A stretch of DNA of 53,148 bases from positions 1 to 53,148 of the forward strand of contig NZ_KK088572.1 of NCBI RefSeq assembly GCF_000600335.2, in the 5' to 3' direction. Source of the DNA: Rubellimicrobium mesophilum DSM 19309 (GTDB lineage: Bacteria > Pseudomonadota > Alphaproteobacteria > Rhodobacterales > Rhodobacteraceae). Below are positions 26,165 to 34,357 of the stretch, one piece after another. Within the stretch, counting starts at the first letter, position 1, and every line of letters begins with the position of its first letter. Below the pieces are notes generated by a model. The model was not told where the DNA came from. It was given only the letters and a program-made list of their open reading frames with translations, and ran no database searches. The position numbers were made by a program, and so were the translations under genes.

Positions 26165-26781
26165 GGCGCCGCCAGCGCGTTCACCGCCGCCGAGGCCATG
26201 GCCGACCCGCCGCGCCGCCCCTTGAGCGCCACGAAGGGCACCCCGCGCGGGTCCGCCGCGATCTCGGCCTTGGACTCCGCCGCCCCCACGAAGCCCACCG
26301 GGAAGGCTAGGATCAGCGCCGGCTTCGGCCAGCCCGCGTCCAGCTTCTCCAGCAGATGGAACAGCGCCGTCGGCGCGTTGCCGATGGCGACCACCGCCCC
26401 CTCGATCCGCCCTTCCCACAGCTCCGCCGCCGCCGCCGACCGCGTGGTCCCGAGGGCTCGCGCCAGTTCCGGCACGCCCTCGTGGTTCAGCGTCACGACG
26501 ACCTCGTTGCCCGCCGACAGCCGCGACCGGATGATCCCCGCCGCAACCATCTCGCAGTCGCAGAGCACCGGCGCACCCGAGGCCAGGGCCTTCCGCCCCG
26601 CCTCCCCCGCGCCCGCCGAGAACGCCAGCCGGTCCGCGACCTCCACCATCCCGCAGGCGTGGATCACCCGGATGACCAGCGACCGCAGGTCGTCCGGAAA
26701 GCGGTCGAGCCGCGCCTCGCGCTCCACGGTGGCGAAGCTCTCGGCGTAGATCGCGGCGGGGTCCTTGAGATAGGGACGCAT
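26161..26781 (-). CDS. cobH: Precorrin-8X methylmutase
   Basis: A 206-aa CobH/CbiC protein that moves the methyl from C11 to C12. Diagnostic stretches are VIRVIHACGMVEVADRLAFS (with the catalytic His), GAPVLCDCEMVAAGI and IGNAPTALFHLLE. Start ATG 26781. The 68-base gap before it carries a hairpin and a motif I associate with Rhodobacteraceae intergenic repeats, so cbiX and cobH may be partly uncoupled. Confidence 0.95.
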   Translation of the reverse strand: MRPYLKDPAAIYAESFATVEREARLDRFPDDLRSLVIRVIHACGMVEVADRLAFSAGAGEAGRKALASGAPVLCDCEMVAAGIIRSRLSAGNEVVVTLNHEGVPELARALGTTRSAAAAELWEGRIEGAVVAIGNAPTALFHLLEKLDAGWPKPALILAFPVGFVGAAESKAEIAADPRGVPFVALKGRRGGSAMASAAVNALAAP

Positions 26782-26800
26782 CGGATGCCTCGGCGCAAGC

Positions 26801-26846
26801 GGAGGCCGCGAAAGCCTCCGGCGGGAATATTTGGAGCCAGATAAAG
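26801..26846. repeat. Short hairpin repeat in the cbiX-cobH gap
   Basis: GGAGGC-CGCGAAA-GCCTCC (26801-26819) is followed by GGCGGGAATATTTGG and AGATAAAGG-like sequence to 26846. From memory, very similar GCCTCCGGCGGG-A-TATTT strings recur between genes across Rhodobacteraceae. It may be an attenuating hairpin or a short dispersed repeat; only one copy is visible here. Confidence 0.45.
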
Positions 26847-26849
26847 GGC

Positions 26850-28019
26850 CTAGCGCGCCTTCAGCGTGGACAGCGCCGAGATCGGCCCCAGCGGGTGGTC
26901 CTCGTGCGGGTAGCGCGGATGCTCATGCCCGTGGTCGTGGCCGTGCCCATGGTGGTGATGATGCCCGCCCGGCCCATGCCAGTGGAGCTGCCCGTCGCCA
27001 TGGTCGTGCAGGTGCCCGCCGCCCATGTGCGAGACGTGCCCCAAGGGCTCCGCCGCCGCGATCCCCAGCCGGCACAGCCCCGTGCAGAAGTCGTCGCAGA
27101 GCTTGCAGTCCGCCACGTTGGACCCGGGCGCGGACGCCCCCTGCCCCTCGACGTGGTGGTGATGGCTCTCCTGCGGGCTGCCCACCTCGGCCTCGAAGCC
27201 CAGGACCTGCGTGCGGTACTTGCACATCTGGCAGTTCGGGGGCGGCACCCCCTCGACCTGCTCCACAGCCCGCTCCGCGAAGGTCCGCAGCACCTCGGGA
27301 TGCAGCCCAAGGTAGTCCGCCTTGACCCACTCGATCCCCGGCTGCGCGCTAGCGACCCGGTCGGTGAATCCGTAGATGCGGTCCACCAGCACGCCCGTGA
27401 ACAGGAAGTAGGGGAACACCACGACCCGCCGGTAGCCCAGCCGCGCCACATGGGTCAGGCACGGCTCCACCAGCGGGAAGGTCACGCCCGAATAGCCGAC
27501 CTCGCACCAGCCGAGCCCCAGCCCTTCCCAGAGCATCCGGGCGACCTTGGATACGTTGGCGTTGGCGTCCGGGTCCGAGGCCCCGCGCCCGATCACCACG
27601 AGGCAGGTCTCGTGCAGCGGCACCGGCCCGTTGGCCCGGTCCGCCCGCGCGATGGCCTCGCGCACGCGGTCGGCGGCGGCGGCGATCATCTTGGGGTCCA
27701 CGCCCAGCTCGCGCCCGTAGGTCACGGGCACCCCGGACCGCGCGCCCCAGGTGGAGAGCACCGTCGGGATGTCGTTCTTGGCGTGCATCGCCGCGAACAG
27801 CATCCCCGGCACCGCGAGGATGCGCGTCGCGCCCTTGGCCTTCAGCGCCTCCAGCCCGTCGCGCAGGACGGGGTTCGCGAACTCCAGGTAGCCGTGCTCG
27901 ACCAGCCAGTCCTCCGGCAGGTGCGCGGGCAGCCGGGCCGCCAGCTCCGCGAACTCCTCCACCGCCCCGGCATCGCGCGAGCCGTGGCCGCAGAGAAGGA
28001 CCCCGATCCGCTCGCTCAA
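26850..28019 (-). CDS. cbiX: Sirohydrochlorin cobaltochelatase, His-rich long form
   Basis: A 389-aa CbiX that inserts cobalt into sirohydrochlorin. The chelatase core has LLCGHGSRDAGAVEEFAEL at the start, MLFAAMHAKNDIPTVL and VVIGRGASDPDANAN. After residue 260 there is a Cys-rich region (NCQMCKYRTQ, then ADCKLCDDFCTGLC), consistent with an Fe-S cluster as reported for long CbiX, and a C-terminal His-rich tail (HHHHHGHGHDHGHEH) likely to bind cobalt. The start is TTG 28019, overlapping the upstream stop (TTGA). Its presence shows the cobalt-early pathway. Confidence 0.94.
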   Translation of the reverse strand: MSERIGVLLCGHGSRDAGAVEEFAELAARLPAHLPEDWLVEHGYLEFANPVLRDGLEALKAKGATRILAVPGMLFAAMHAKNDIPTVLSTWGARSGVPVTYGRELGVDPKMIAAAADRVREAIARADRANGPVPLHETCLVVIGRGASDPDANANVSKVARMLWEGLGLGWCEVGYSGVTFPLVEPCLTHVARLGYRRVVVFPYFLFTGVLVDRIYGFTDRVASAQPGIEWVKADYLGLHPEVLRTFAERAVEQVEGVPPPNCQMCKYRTQVLGFEAEVGSPQESHHHHVEGQGASAPGSNVADCKLCDDFCTGLCRLGIAAAEPLGHVSHMGGGHLHDHGDGQLHWHGPGGHHHHHGHGHDHGHEHPRYPHEDHPLGPISALSTLKAR

Positions 28020-28228
28020 GCGCCGGCCCCGTCGTCCTTGGTCCGCTTGGGCTTCTCGTCCTTGGGCCGGGTCAGCTCGGTCCAGACCAGCCAGCCCGAC
28101 CCCGCGATGGCGCCGAGCAGCGCCCAGGCCGCCACGTAGTGGTCGTGCCCGTCCAGCGCGCTCAGGTGCCCCGGATGGGCCAGGGCCGAGGTCGGCAGGA
28201 GAAGGAGGAGGGGAAGGATCTTGCGCAT
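28016..28228 (-). CDS. Small exported membrane protein at head of cob operon
   Basis: A 70-aa protein with a signal peptide (MRKILPLLLLLPTSALA), then HPGHLSALDGHDHYVAAWALL with several His residues, one membrane segment and a Lys/Asp-rich end. I recall DUF6732-type proteins of this form next to cob genes in Rhodobacterales, but the assignment is tentative. The HPGH and HDH residues suggest metal binding, possibly cobalt, by inference. It overlaps cbiX by four bases and is the first gene of the operon. Confidence 0.65.
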   Translation of the reverse strand: MRKILPLLLLLPTSALAHPGHLSALDGHDHYVAAWALLGAIAGSGWLVWTELTRPKDEKPKRTKDDGAGA

Positions 28229-28547
28229 CGGTCTGGCTCCCGTGGCCGAGGTTGGGAGCGGGATGCCGGCCGCGCGAGGAGAACCCCCGTTCGACGATGC
28301 GCGCCGGGCATCCCCGGGACGGGTCGGTCCCCCTCGCACCACCTGTCCGGCCCCGCAGGGCTTCGTCTGGCGCCCCTCCTACCCTGCCCGGGGCCCCTTC
28401 GCCAAGAGTGGAAGCGGCACCCGACGCTCATGGGGCGACATGCCGCGCTCTCCCGGCCTCGCCCCTGTGCGCTCCTGCGCAGCCTTTGCGCCTTTCCTCG
28501 GCCTCCGCATCCTCTAGGTCCGTGCGGGCATTCCAAGGAGGCGCCCG
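28229..28547. other. Divergent 319-base intergenic region, no gene seen
   Basis: The spacer separates the minus-strand cob operon from the plus-strand GST gene. A cobalamin riboswitch would be expected here, but I find neither its CCCGCAACTGT core nor a B12 box. On the minus strand only GAGCCAGACC, just before the start codon, recalls a riboswitch 3' end. The GST gene has AAGGAG seven bases before its ATG. Confidence 0.4.
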
Positions 28548-29568
28548 ATGGGTCAGCTCGAGAACGGAACCTGGGTGGCGAACGCGCCCCTCGCCCGCAT
28601 CAAGGACGGCGCCTTCGACCGCCCGGCCTCGACCTTCCGCAACTGGGTCACGCCGGACGGGGCGCCGGGCCCCTCGGGCGAGGGCGGCTTCCCGGCGGAA
28701 TCGGGCCGCTACCACCTCTACGTCAGCTACGCCTGCCCCTGGGCCCACCGGACCCTGGTCGTCCGCGCCCTCAAGGGGCTGGCGCCCCACATCGGCGTCT
28801 CGGTCGTCCACCCGGACATGCTCGAGGACGGCTGGACCTTCCGCACGGACTTCCCCGGCGCCACCGGCGACACTCTTCACGGCCTTCCCTTCCTCCGCGA
28901 CATCTACCTGCGCAGCGCCCCCCCGGGCGACGACCAAGGTCACCGTCCCCGTCCTCTGGGACCGCGAGCGCGAGGTCATCGTCAGCAACGAATCCTCCGA
29001 GATCATCCGGATGCTGACCTCCGCCTGGGACGCGCTGGGGGCCGAGCCCCTGGACCTCTGGCCCGAAGCCCTGCGCGGCGACATCGAGGAGGTGAACGCC
29101 CGCGTCTACGACTGCGTCAACAACGGCGTCTACCGCGCGGGCTTCGCGCGCAGCCAGAGGGCCTACGAGGAGGCCGCCCACGCCCTCTTCGACACGCTCG
29201 ACTGGCTGGAGGCGCGCCTGGCCCGCCAGCGCTGGCTCATGGGCGACCGCCTGACCGAGGCCGACATCCGCCTCTTCACCACGCTGATCCGCTTCGACAC
29301 GGTCTACCACGGCCACTTCAAGTGCAACCGCCGCAAGCTCATCGAGTATCCCGCGCTCTGGGCCCACACGCGCGACCTCTACCAGACCCCTGGGGTCGCC
29401 GGGACCGTGCACCTCGACCATATCGCGCGGCACTACTACTACAGCCACGAGAGCATCAACCCGACGCGCATCGTCCCCATCGGCCCGCGCCTCGACCTCG
29501 GCGCGCCGCATGGGCGCGAAGGGCTGGGGTCGGGTTTCCCGGGCTTGAGGACAGCGGCCCGGGCGTGA
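28548..29568 (+). pseudogene. Glutathionyl-hydroquinone reductase (Xi-class GST), frameshifted as read
   Basis: Two frames together make a full 339-aa Xi-class glutathione transferase of the YqjG/ECM4 family. The first has the catalytic SYACPWAHRT near residue 65. The second, from about residue 125, runs TTKVTVPVLWDRE, NESSEIIRML and the C-terminal helical domain with TEADIRLFTTLIRFD. They join if one C is removed from a seven-C run at about 28918-28924. These enzymes reduce glutathionyl-hydroquinones. The rest of the coding sequence is intact, so a homopolymer error is more likely than decay. Confidence 0.82.
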
Positions 29569-29600
29569 TCCCTGGGGCCGTCGCACCCCGGGAGACCGCC

Positions 29601-30167
29601 ATGCTGCGCCACGCCCTTCTCACCCTCTTCCTCGCCACCGCGCCCGCGATGGCGCAGGACCTCGCCAGCCAGTACGCCGCCGCCGCCCGCGCCTTCACCC
29701 TGCCCGGCGCCCCGAGCCTCGGCCAGGCCGACCTCCTCGCGGACGCCGCCGTCATGGCGCTGCTGCCCGGCCTGCAGGGCGACTGGGCCCCCGCGGGCGT
29801 CCTCTTCACCGACCCCGCCGGCCTCGACCCGGCGATCCTGCGGCAGGCCTGCGAGCGCACGCCCTCGGCCCTCGTCCAGACCGCCCCCCGCAGCTTCGAG
29901 CTCCGCCGCACGAGCGGTCGGGACGGGCAGGCGGTCACCATGGCCATCCGTCACGACTGGATCATCGGCAACACCTTCGACCGCAGCGTCGACGAAAACG
30001 AGGCCATGGCCTACCTGGGCCTCGACGGGCTGGACGAGATCCGTCCCGGGATGCTGGCCCTGCCGGGTCTCCGGGGGCAGGTGTCGCTGTTCAACCCCTC
30101 GCCCGACATCCTGGTCCTCGTGGCCCCGGGCGGCCCGCCCGAGATCCTGGCCCGCTGCCCCGCCTGA
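29601..30167 (+). CDS. Secreted hypothetical protein
   Basis: A 188-aa protein with a signal peptide (MLRHALLTLFLATAPAMAQ). The mature part has two Cys far apart (RQACERT near residue 94, and ARCPA at the end), and the stretch IRHDWIIGNTFDRSVDENEAMAYLGL. I do not recognise a family. It follows the GST gene by about 30 bases and precedes the DUF1636 gene by 47. Confidence 0.7.
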   Translation: MLRHALLTLFLATAPAMAQDLASQYAAAARAFTLPGAPSLGQADLLADAAVMALLPGLQGDWAPAGVLFTDPAGLDPAILRQACERTPSALVQTAPRSFELRRTSGRDGQAVTMAIRHDWIIGNTFDRSVDENEAMAYLGLDGLDEIRPGMLALPGLRGQVSLFNPSPDILVLVAPGGPPEILARCPA

Positions 30168-30214
30168 CCGGGGGCCCTTGCCCCTCGGGCCCGGATGCGC
30201 TTCAACCCCGGCCC

Positions 30215-30589
30215 ATGCCCACCTGGATCACCGTCTGCGAGACCTGCAAGCGCCCGGATTGGCCCGGCCCCGCCGAGGGCGCCGAGCCGCCCGGCGCCCG
30301 CCTCGCCGCGCTGGTGGAGGCGGCCGCCCAGGGCACCTCCCTCCGCACCCGCCGCGTGTCCTGCCTGATGGGCTGCGATCACGGCTGCAACGTCGCCGTC
30401 CAGGCGTCCGGCAAGCTCTGCTACACGCTCGGCCGCTTCGAGCCCACGACCGAGGCGGCGGAGGCCATCGTCGCCTGGGCCGCGCTCCACGACGGGAGCG
30501 GCACGGGCCAGGTCCCCTACAAGCTCTGGCCCCAGCCCGTGAAGGGCCATTTCGTGACCCGCCATCCCCCGCTCCCGGAGGAGGCATGA
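30215..30589 (+). CDS. DUF1636 metal-binding protein
   Basis: A 124-aa protein with [10 protein letters not shown] near the N-terminus and [14 protein letters not shown] near residue 50, four or more Cys in the thioredoxin-like ferredoxin arrangement of DUF1636. The ending [24 protein letters not shown] is also typical. DUF1636 genes occur beside cobalamin genes; this one overlaps cobC by four bases (ATGA). A role in cobalt handling or redox is inferred from that context only. Confidence 0.85.
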   Translation: MPTWITVCETCKRPDWPGPAEGAEPPGARLAALVEAAAQGTSLRTRRVSCLMGCDHGCNVAVQASGKLCYTLGRFEPTTEAAEAIVAWAALHDGSGTGQVPYKLWPQPVKGHFVTRHPPLPEEA

Positions 30590-31545
30590 GCATCGAGGCT
30601 CCGCTCGGGGCCCCCATCCCCCGCGACCACGGCGGCGGCCTCGACGCCGCGATGGCCCGCCACGGCGGCGCGCGCGGGGACTGGCTCGACCTCTCGACCG
30701 GCATCAACCCGGTCCCCTACCCGCTGCCGCCCATCCCGCCCCACGCCTGGACCGCGCTCCCCGACCGCGCCGCCACCGAGGCCCTCGTCGTCGCCGCCCG
30801 CACCTTCTGGCGAGTCCCCGACGCCGCCGAGGTCGTCCCCGCCCCCGGCCTTTCCGCCCTGATCGCGCGCCTGCCCCAGGCGCTCGGCGCGACCCGCATC
30901 CGCATCCCCGGCCCGACCTACAACGAATACGCCGCGAGCTTCTCGGCCGCCGGCATCCCTCTCACGGACGACTCCGACGCGCCCGCCGTCCTTGTCCATC
31001 CCAACAACCCCACCGGCCGCCTCTGGCCCGCCGAGGCGCTGCCAAGCCTCGCCGTCCTCGACGAGAGCTTCTGCGACGTGACGCCCGAGGCGACCCACGT
31101 CGCCCGCGCCGCCCATCCCGGCACCCTCGTCCTCAAGAGCTTCGGCAAGTTCTGGGGCCTCGCCGGCCTCCGCCTCGGCTTCGCCATCCTCGCCCCCGGC
31201 CCCATCGCCACCCGCCTCCACGACGCCCTCGGCCCCTGGCCCGTCTCCGGCCCCGCCTTGGCCATCGGCGCACGGGCCCTCTCCGACCCCGCCTGGGCCG
31301 AGGCCGCCCGGAGCCGCCTCGCCGCCGACGCCCACCGCCTCGACGCCCTCCTCACCGCCAGGGGCGCGAGCGTCGCCGGCGGCACCACTCTCTTCCGCCT
31401 CTACGAGGTGGACGACGCGCAAGCCTGGCACGACCGCCTCGCCCGCACCCACGTCCTCTCCCGCGTCTTCCCCTACTCCCGGACCTGGCTCCGCCTCGGC
31501 CTCCCGCACCCCGACCGCTGGGCGCACCTGGAGGCCGCGCTCTGA
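30586..31545 (+). CDS. cobC: Threonine-phosphate decarboxylase / cobyric acid side-chain enzyme
   Basis: A 319-aa PLP enzyme that makes (R)-1-amino-2-propanol phosphate from threonine phosphate (CobD in Salmonella naming). It opens with [15 protein letters not shown] and [15 protein letters not shown], and has [17 protein letters not shown] and the PLP Lys in [16 protein letters not shown]. Start ATG 30586 overlaps the DUF1636 stop. Its own stop overlaps the likely start of cobD. Confidence 0.93.
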   Translation: MSIEAPLGAPIPRDHGGGLDAAMARHGGARGDWLDLSTGINPVPYPLPPIPPHAWTALPDRAATEALVVAARTFWRVPDAAEVVPAPGLSALIARLPQALGATRIRIPGPTYNEYAASFSAAGIPLTDDSDAPAVLVHPNNPTGRLWPAEALPSLAVLDESFCDVTPEATHVARAAHPGTLVLKSFGKFWGLAGLRLGFAILAPGPIATRLHDALGPWPVSGPALAIGARALSDPAWAEAARSRLAADAHRLDALLTARGASVAGGTTLFRLYEVDDAQAWHDRLARTHVLSRVFPYSRTWLRLGLPHPDRWAHLEAAL

Positions 31546-32432
31546 GCCTCGTCCTCGCCCTCCTCCTCGACGCGATCCTCGGCGAGCCCCGCGCCCTCTG
31601 GGACCGCTGGCCCCACCCCGCCGTCCTCATGGGCCGTGCCGTCGCCTGGGCCGACCGGACCTTCAACGACCGCACCCGCCTCAAGGGCGTCCTCGCCCTC
31701 GCGCTCCTCCTCCTCGGCGCCATCGCCCTGGGCCAAGTCCTCGCCGCCCTCCCCGGCCGCATCGCCGAGGTCCTCGTCGGCGCCATCCTCCTCGCCCAGC
31801 GCTCCCTGGTGGATCACGTCCAAGCCGTCGCCCGCGCCCTTCGCATCTCGCTGCCGGAAGGCCGCCACGCCGTCTCCATGATCGTCGGCCGCGACACCGC
31901 GACCCTGGACGAGCCCGCCGTCGCCCGCGCCGCCATCGAATCCGCCGCCGAGAACTTCTCCGACGGCCTCGTCGCCCCCGCCTTCTGGTTCGCCGTCGCG
32001 GGCCTGCCGGGCCTCCTCGCCTACAAGCTCACCAACACCGCCGACAGCATGATCGGCCACCGCACGCCCCGGCACGAGCAGTTCGGCTGGGCCGCCGCCC
32101 GCTTCGACGACCTCCTCAACCTGATCCCCGCGCGCCTCTCCGCGCTCCTCATCTGGCTCACCCGCCCGCGCGGCCACTGGCGCGACATCGTCGCCGACGC
32201 CCGCCTCCACCGCTCGCCCAACGCCGGCTGGCCCGAGGCCTCCATGGCCCGCGTCCTCGACGTGGCCCTCTCCGGCCCCCGCTCCTACCACGGCCAGATG
32301 CGCGACTTCCCCTGGGTGCACCCGCAGGGCCGCCGCACCATCGGCCCCCGCGAAATCGAGGCCTCCGTTCGCACCCTCTGGAGCGCCTGGGCGATCCTCC
32401 TGGCGCTGGCGGTGCTCTGGGCGGCGATCTAG
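31542..32432 (+). CDS. cobD: Adenosylcobinamide-phosphate synthase
   Basis: An integral membrane CobD/CbiB protein of about 296 aa that joins the aminopropanol arm to adenosylcobyric acid. The conserved beginning [24 protein letters not shown] lies upstream of the first ATG (31629), so the gene must start earlier. The only candidate in frame is a CTG at 31542 that overlaps the cobC stop (CTGA). Later motifs include [30 protein letters not shown] and [11 protein letters not shown] start at 31629 would lose the family's N-terminus. Confidence 0.9.
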   Translation: MSLVLALLLDAILGEPRALWDRWPHPAVLMGRAVAWADRTFNDRTRLKGVLALALLLLGAIALGQVLAALPGRIAEVLVGAILLAQRSLVDHVQAVARALRISLPEGRHAVSMIVGRDTATLDEPAVARAAIESAAENFSDGLVAPAFWFAVAGLPGLLAYKLTNTADSMIGHRTPRHEQFGWAAARFDDLLNLIPARLSALLIWLTRPRGHWRDIVADARLHRSPNAGWPEASMARVLDVALSGPRSYHGQMRDFPWVHPQGRRTIGPREIEASVRTLWSAWAILLALAVLWAAI

Positions 32433-33418
32433 GCCGCCGCCTTCAGCTCCTGCGCGGCCTCGGCCATGATCCGCAGCGACGCGAGCCGCGCCTCCAGATC
32501 AAAGATCATCCCCGCCAGGATGATCTCGTCCGGCCGATACTGCTCCACCACCTGCCCGAGCCGCCGCCGCACCGTCGCCGGACTCCCCACCGCCGCGAAG
32601 CCCAGCGCGTGGTTCACCCCCGCCATGGCCTCGCGCGGCACCGAGTCCAGCGGCCCCGGGGGCGGCAGCTTCCCCGCCTGCCCCGTCCGCAGCCGCGCGA
32701 AGGACAGCACCTGAGACGACCGGAGCCTCTCCGCCTCCTCGTCCGTCGCCGCCGCGACCGCGCCCATCGCGACCATCACCCGGGGCGCCTCCAGCCACCG
32801 CGACGGCCGGAACGTCGCCCGATACGCCTCCAGCGCCTCCTCAAGATGGCCCGGCGCGAAATGCGAGGCGAAGGCATAGGGCAGCCCCAGATAGGCCGCG
32901 AGCTGCGCCCCGTAGAGAGAGCTCCCCAGTATCCACACCGGCACCTCGGTCCCCACGCCCGGCACCGCCTTCACCGCCGCCTCCCCGCCTTCCTTCGACA
33001 GGTATCCGATCAACTCCACCACGTCCTGCGGGAAGCTGTCCTCCGACACCATGTGCCGCCGCAGCGCCCGCGCCGTCGCCATGTCCGTCCCCGGCGCGCG
33101 GCCGAGGCCGAGGTCGATCCGCCCCGGGAACAGCGTCGCCAGCGTCCCGAACTGCTCGGCCACCACCAGCGGCGCGTGGTTCGGCAGCATGATCCCGCCC
33201 GCCCCCACGCGGATCGTCGTCGTATGCGCCGCGACGTGCTGGATCGCCAGCGCCGTCGCCGCCGAGGCCACCCCCGGCATGTTGTGATGCTCCGCGAGCC
33301 AGAAGCGCTTGAACCCCAGCCGCTCCGCCTCCTGCGCGAGAGCCACGGACTCGCGGAACGCCCGCGCGGCGTCGCCGCCTTCCACGATGGGGCAGAGGTC
33401 GAGGACGGACAGGTCCAT
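32429..33418 (-). CDS. LLM-class flavin-dependent oxidoreductase
   Basis: A 329-aa luciferase-like monooxygenase. It starts [20 protein letters not shown] and has [11 protein letters not shown] near residue 40, [21 protein letters not shown] and [14 protein letters not shown], all typical of the group. Members oxidise diverse substrates with FMNH2; the substrate is unknown. It converges on cobD, and the two stop codons share the palindrome CTAG (32429-32432). Confidence 0.92.
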   Translation of the reverse strand: MDLSVLDLCPIVEGGDAARAFRESVALAQEAERLGFKRFWLAEHHNMPGVASAATALAIQHVAAHTTTIRVGAGGIMLPNHAPLVVAEQFGTLATLFPGRIDLGLGRAPGTDMATARALRRHMVSEDSFPQDVVELIGYLSKEGGEAAVKAVPGVGTEVPVWILGSSLYGAQLAAYLGLPYAFASHFAPGHLEEALEAYRATFRPSRWLEAPRVMVAMGAVAAATDEEAERLRSSQVLSFARLRTGQAGKLPPPGPLDSVPREAMAGVNHALGFAAVGSPATVRRRLGQVVEQYRPDEIILAGMIFDLEARLASLRIMAEAAQELKAAA

Positions 33419-33485
33419 GAGCGGTCTCCCAGCTAACCGCTCCTTAGGTGGCGGCGCCCACCACCTTCGGCAACCCCGCGCCGCC

Positions 33486-34028
33486 TCAGCCCAGCCACCA
33501 CCTCGGCGCATGGCCCGCCGCGACCACCCCCAGCGCGACCAGCGCCGACAGCACCGACCGCTCCTTCCGCAACCCGTAGCCCACCGCCGCCACCGCTCCG
33601 ACCCCGGCCGCCAGATACCGCCACGCCTCCCCCGCCGGCAGCACCGCCACCGCGAGCCACGACGCCCCCAGCGCGTTCAGCATGAGCCACAGCGCGCTCC
33701 ACCGCCCCAGGCTCACCTGGAAAGGCTCGGGCCAGTAGACCCGCCCGAAGCCGTGCGACGGCGACAGCAGGTCCGCCGCGAGGTGCACCGCCACGCCAAG
33801 CGACACCCCCGCCACCGCCGCCGGCCCCAGCTCCGGCAGGAACCACGACACCAGCAGCGGCAGCAGCACCGAATGCGTCAGGATCGAGCGGTGATGCAGC
33901 AGCCGGATCGCCCAGAGGTCCACGTCCGGCGCCGGCAGCGCGACGGCCACCGCCAGCACCAGCACGACCACCTCCCCCGGCGCCGAGAGCACGAGCCTCT
34001 GGACCACATCCAGCACCTCGCCGCTCAC
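33486..34028 (-). CDS. YdjM-like membrane-bound metal-dependent hydrolase
   Basis: A protein of about 180 aa with four to five membrane spans. [17 protein letters not shown] and [22 protein letters not shown] carry the HR-x-x-TH and H-x-x-x-D-x-L-x-P patterns of the YdjM/DUF457 family, putative phospholipase-like membrane hydrolases. The best start is GTG 34028, which overlaps the stop of a 22-codon upstream ORF; the longer frame is Arg-rich and looks non-coding. The C-terminus ends HAPRWWLG. Confidence 0.72.
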   Translation of the reverse strand: MSGEVLDVVQRLVLSAPGEVVVLVLAVAVALPAPDVDLWAIRLLHHRSILTHSVLLPLLVSWFLPELGPAAVAGVSLGVAVHLAADLLSPSHGFGRVYWPEPFQVSLGRWSALWLMLNALGASWLAVAVLPAGEAWRYLAAGVGAVAAVGYGLRKERSVLSALVALGVVAAGHAPRWWLG

Positions 34029-34093
34029 CCCGCCGCCCTCGGACCGGGGGACAGGTTCACCGCCTCGGCCTTGCGCCCGAGCCCTTGCCGCAT
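34025..34093 (-). CDS. 22-codon leader ORF upstream of the YdjM-like gene
   Basis: ATG at 34093 is preceded by a consensus AGGAGG four bases away. The reading frame (MRQGLGRKAEAVNLSPGPRA then AG) ends in a TGA that overlaps the GTG start of the YdjM-like gene. The overlap suggests translational coupling or a leader peptide. It might also be the true N-terminus of the membrane protein if a frameshift lies between them. Confidence 0.4.
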   Translation of the reverse strand: MRQGLGRKAEAVNLSPGPRAAG

Positions 34094-34357
34094 CTCGCCT
34101 CCTGCGTGATTCGCCCCTCCGCACCGGCTCCCTTGCGGAAAACCGGGGCGCGGACCCCACATCTAGCGGTGTTGCGTCGCCCCAGCCACAACGTTCGTTG
34201 CTATCGGAATTCGTTAATCTCTCTCTGCGAATCTCTCCCCATCAGCCACCCGCCGCAGGAGAGAGCCATGCACGACCCGCACGCCGCCTGCCCGGCCCCG
34301 ACGCAAAGGGGGCCGGGACAGCGCCCCGACCCCCTCACGACCATCGAGGACCCGACG
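34094..34357. other. Lower-GC intergenic region, no firm gene
   Basis: Between the YdjM-like gene and preA. The stretch 34185-34250 is unusually AT-rich for this window. On the plus strand AGGAGAG precedes an ATG at 34268 whose frame runs without stop into the antisense of preA. I treat that frame as unproven. No terminator for preA is obvious. Confidence 0.35.

Noticed and set aside
28229..28547. Cobalamin riboswitch upstream of the cob operon
   Set aside because: Expected from context but I could not find the CCCGCAACTGT core or a B12 box. The GAGCCAGACC near the start codon is too short to support a call.
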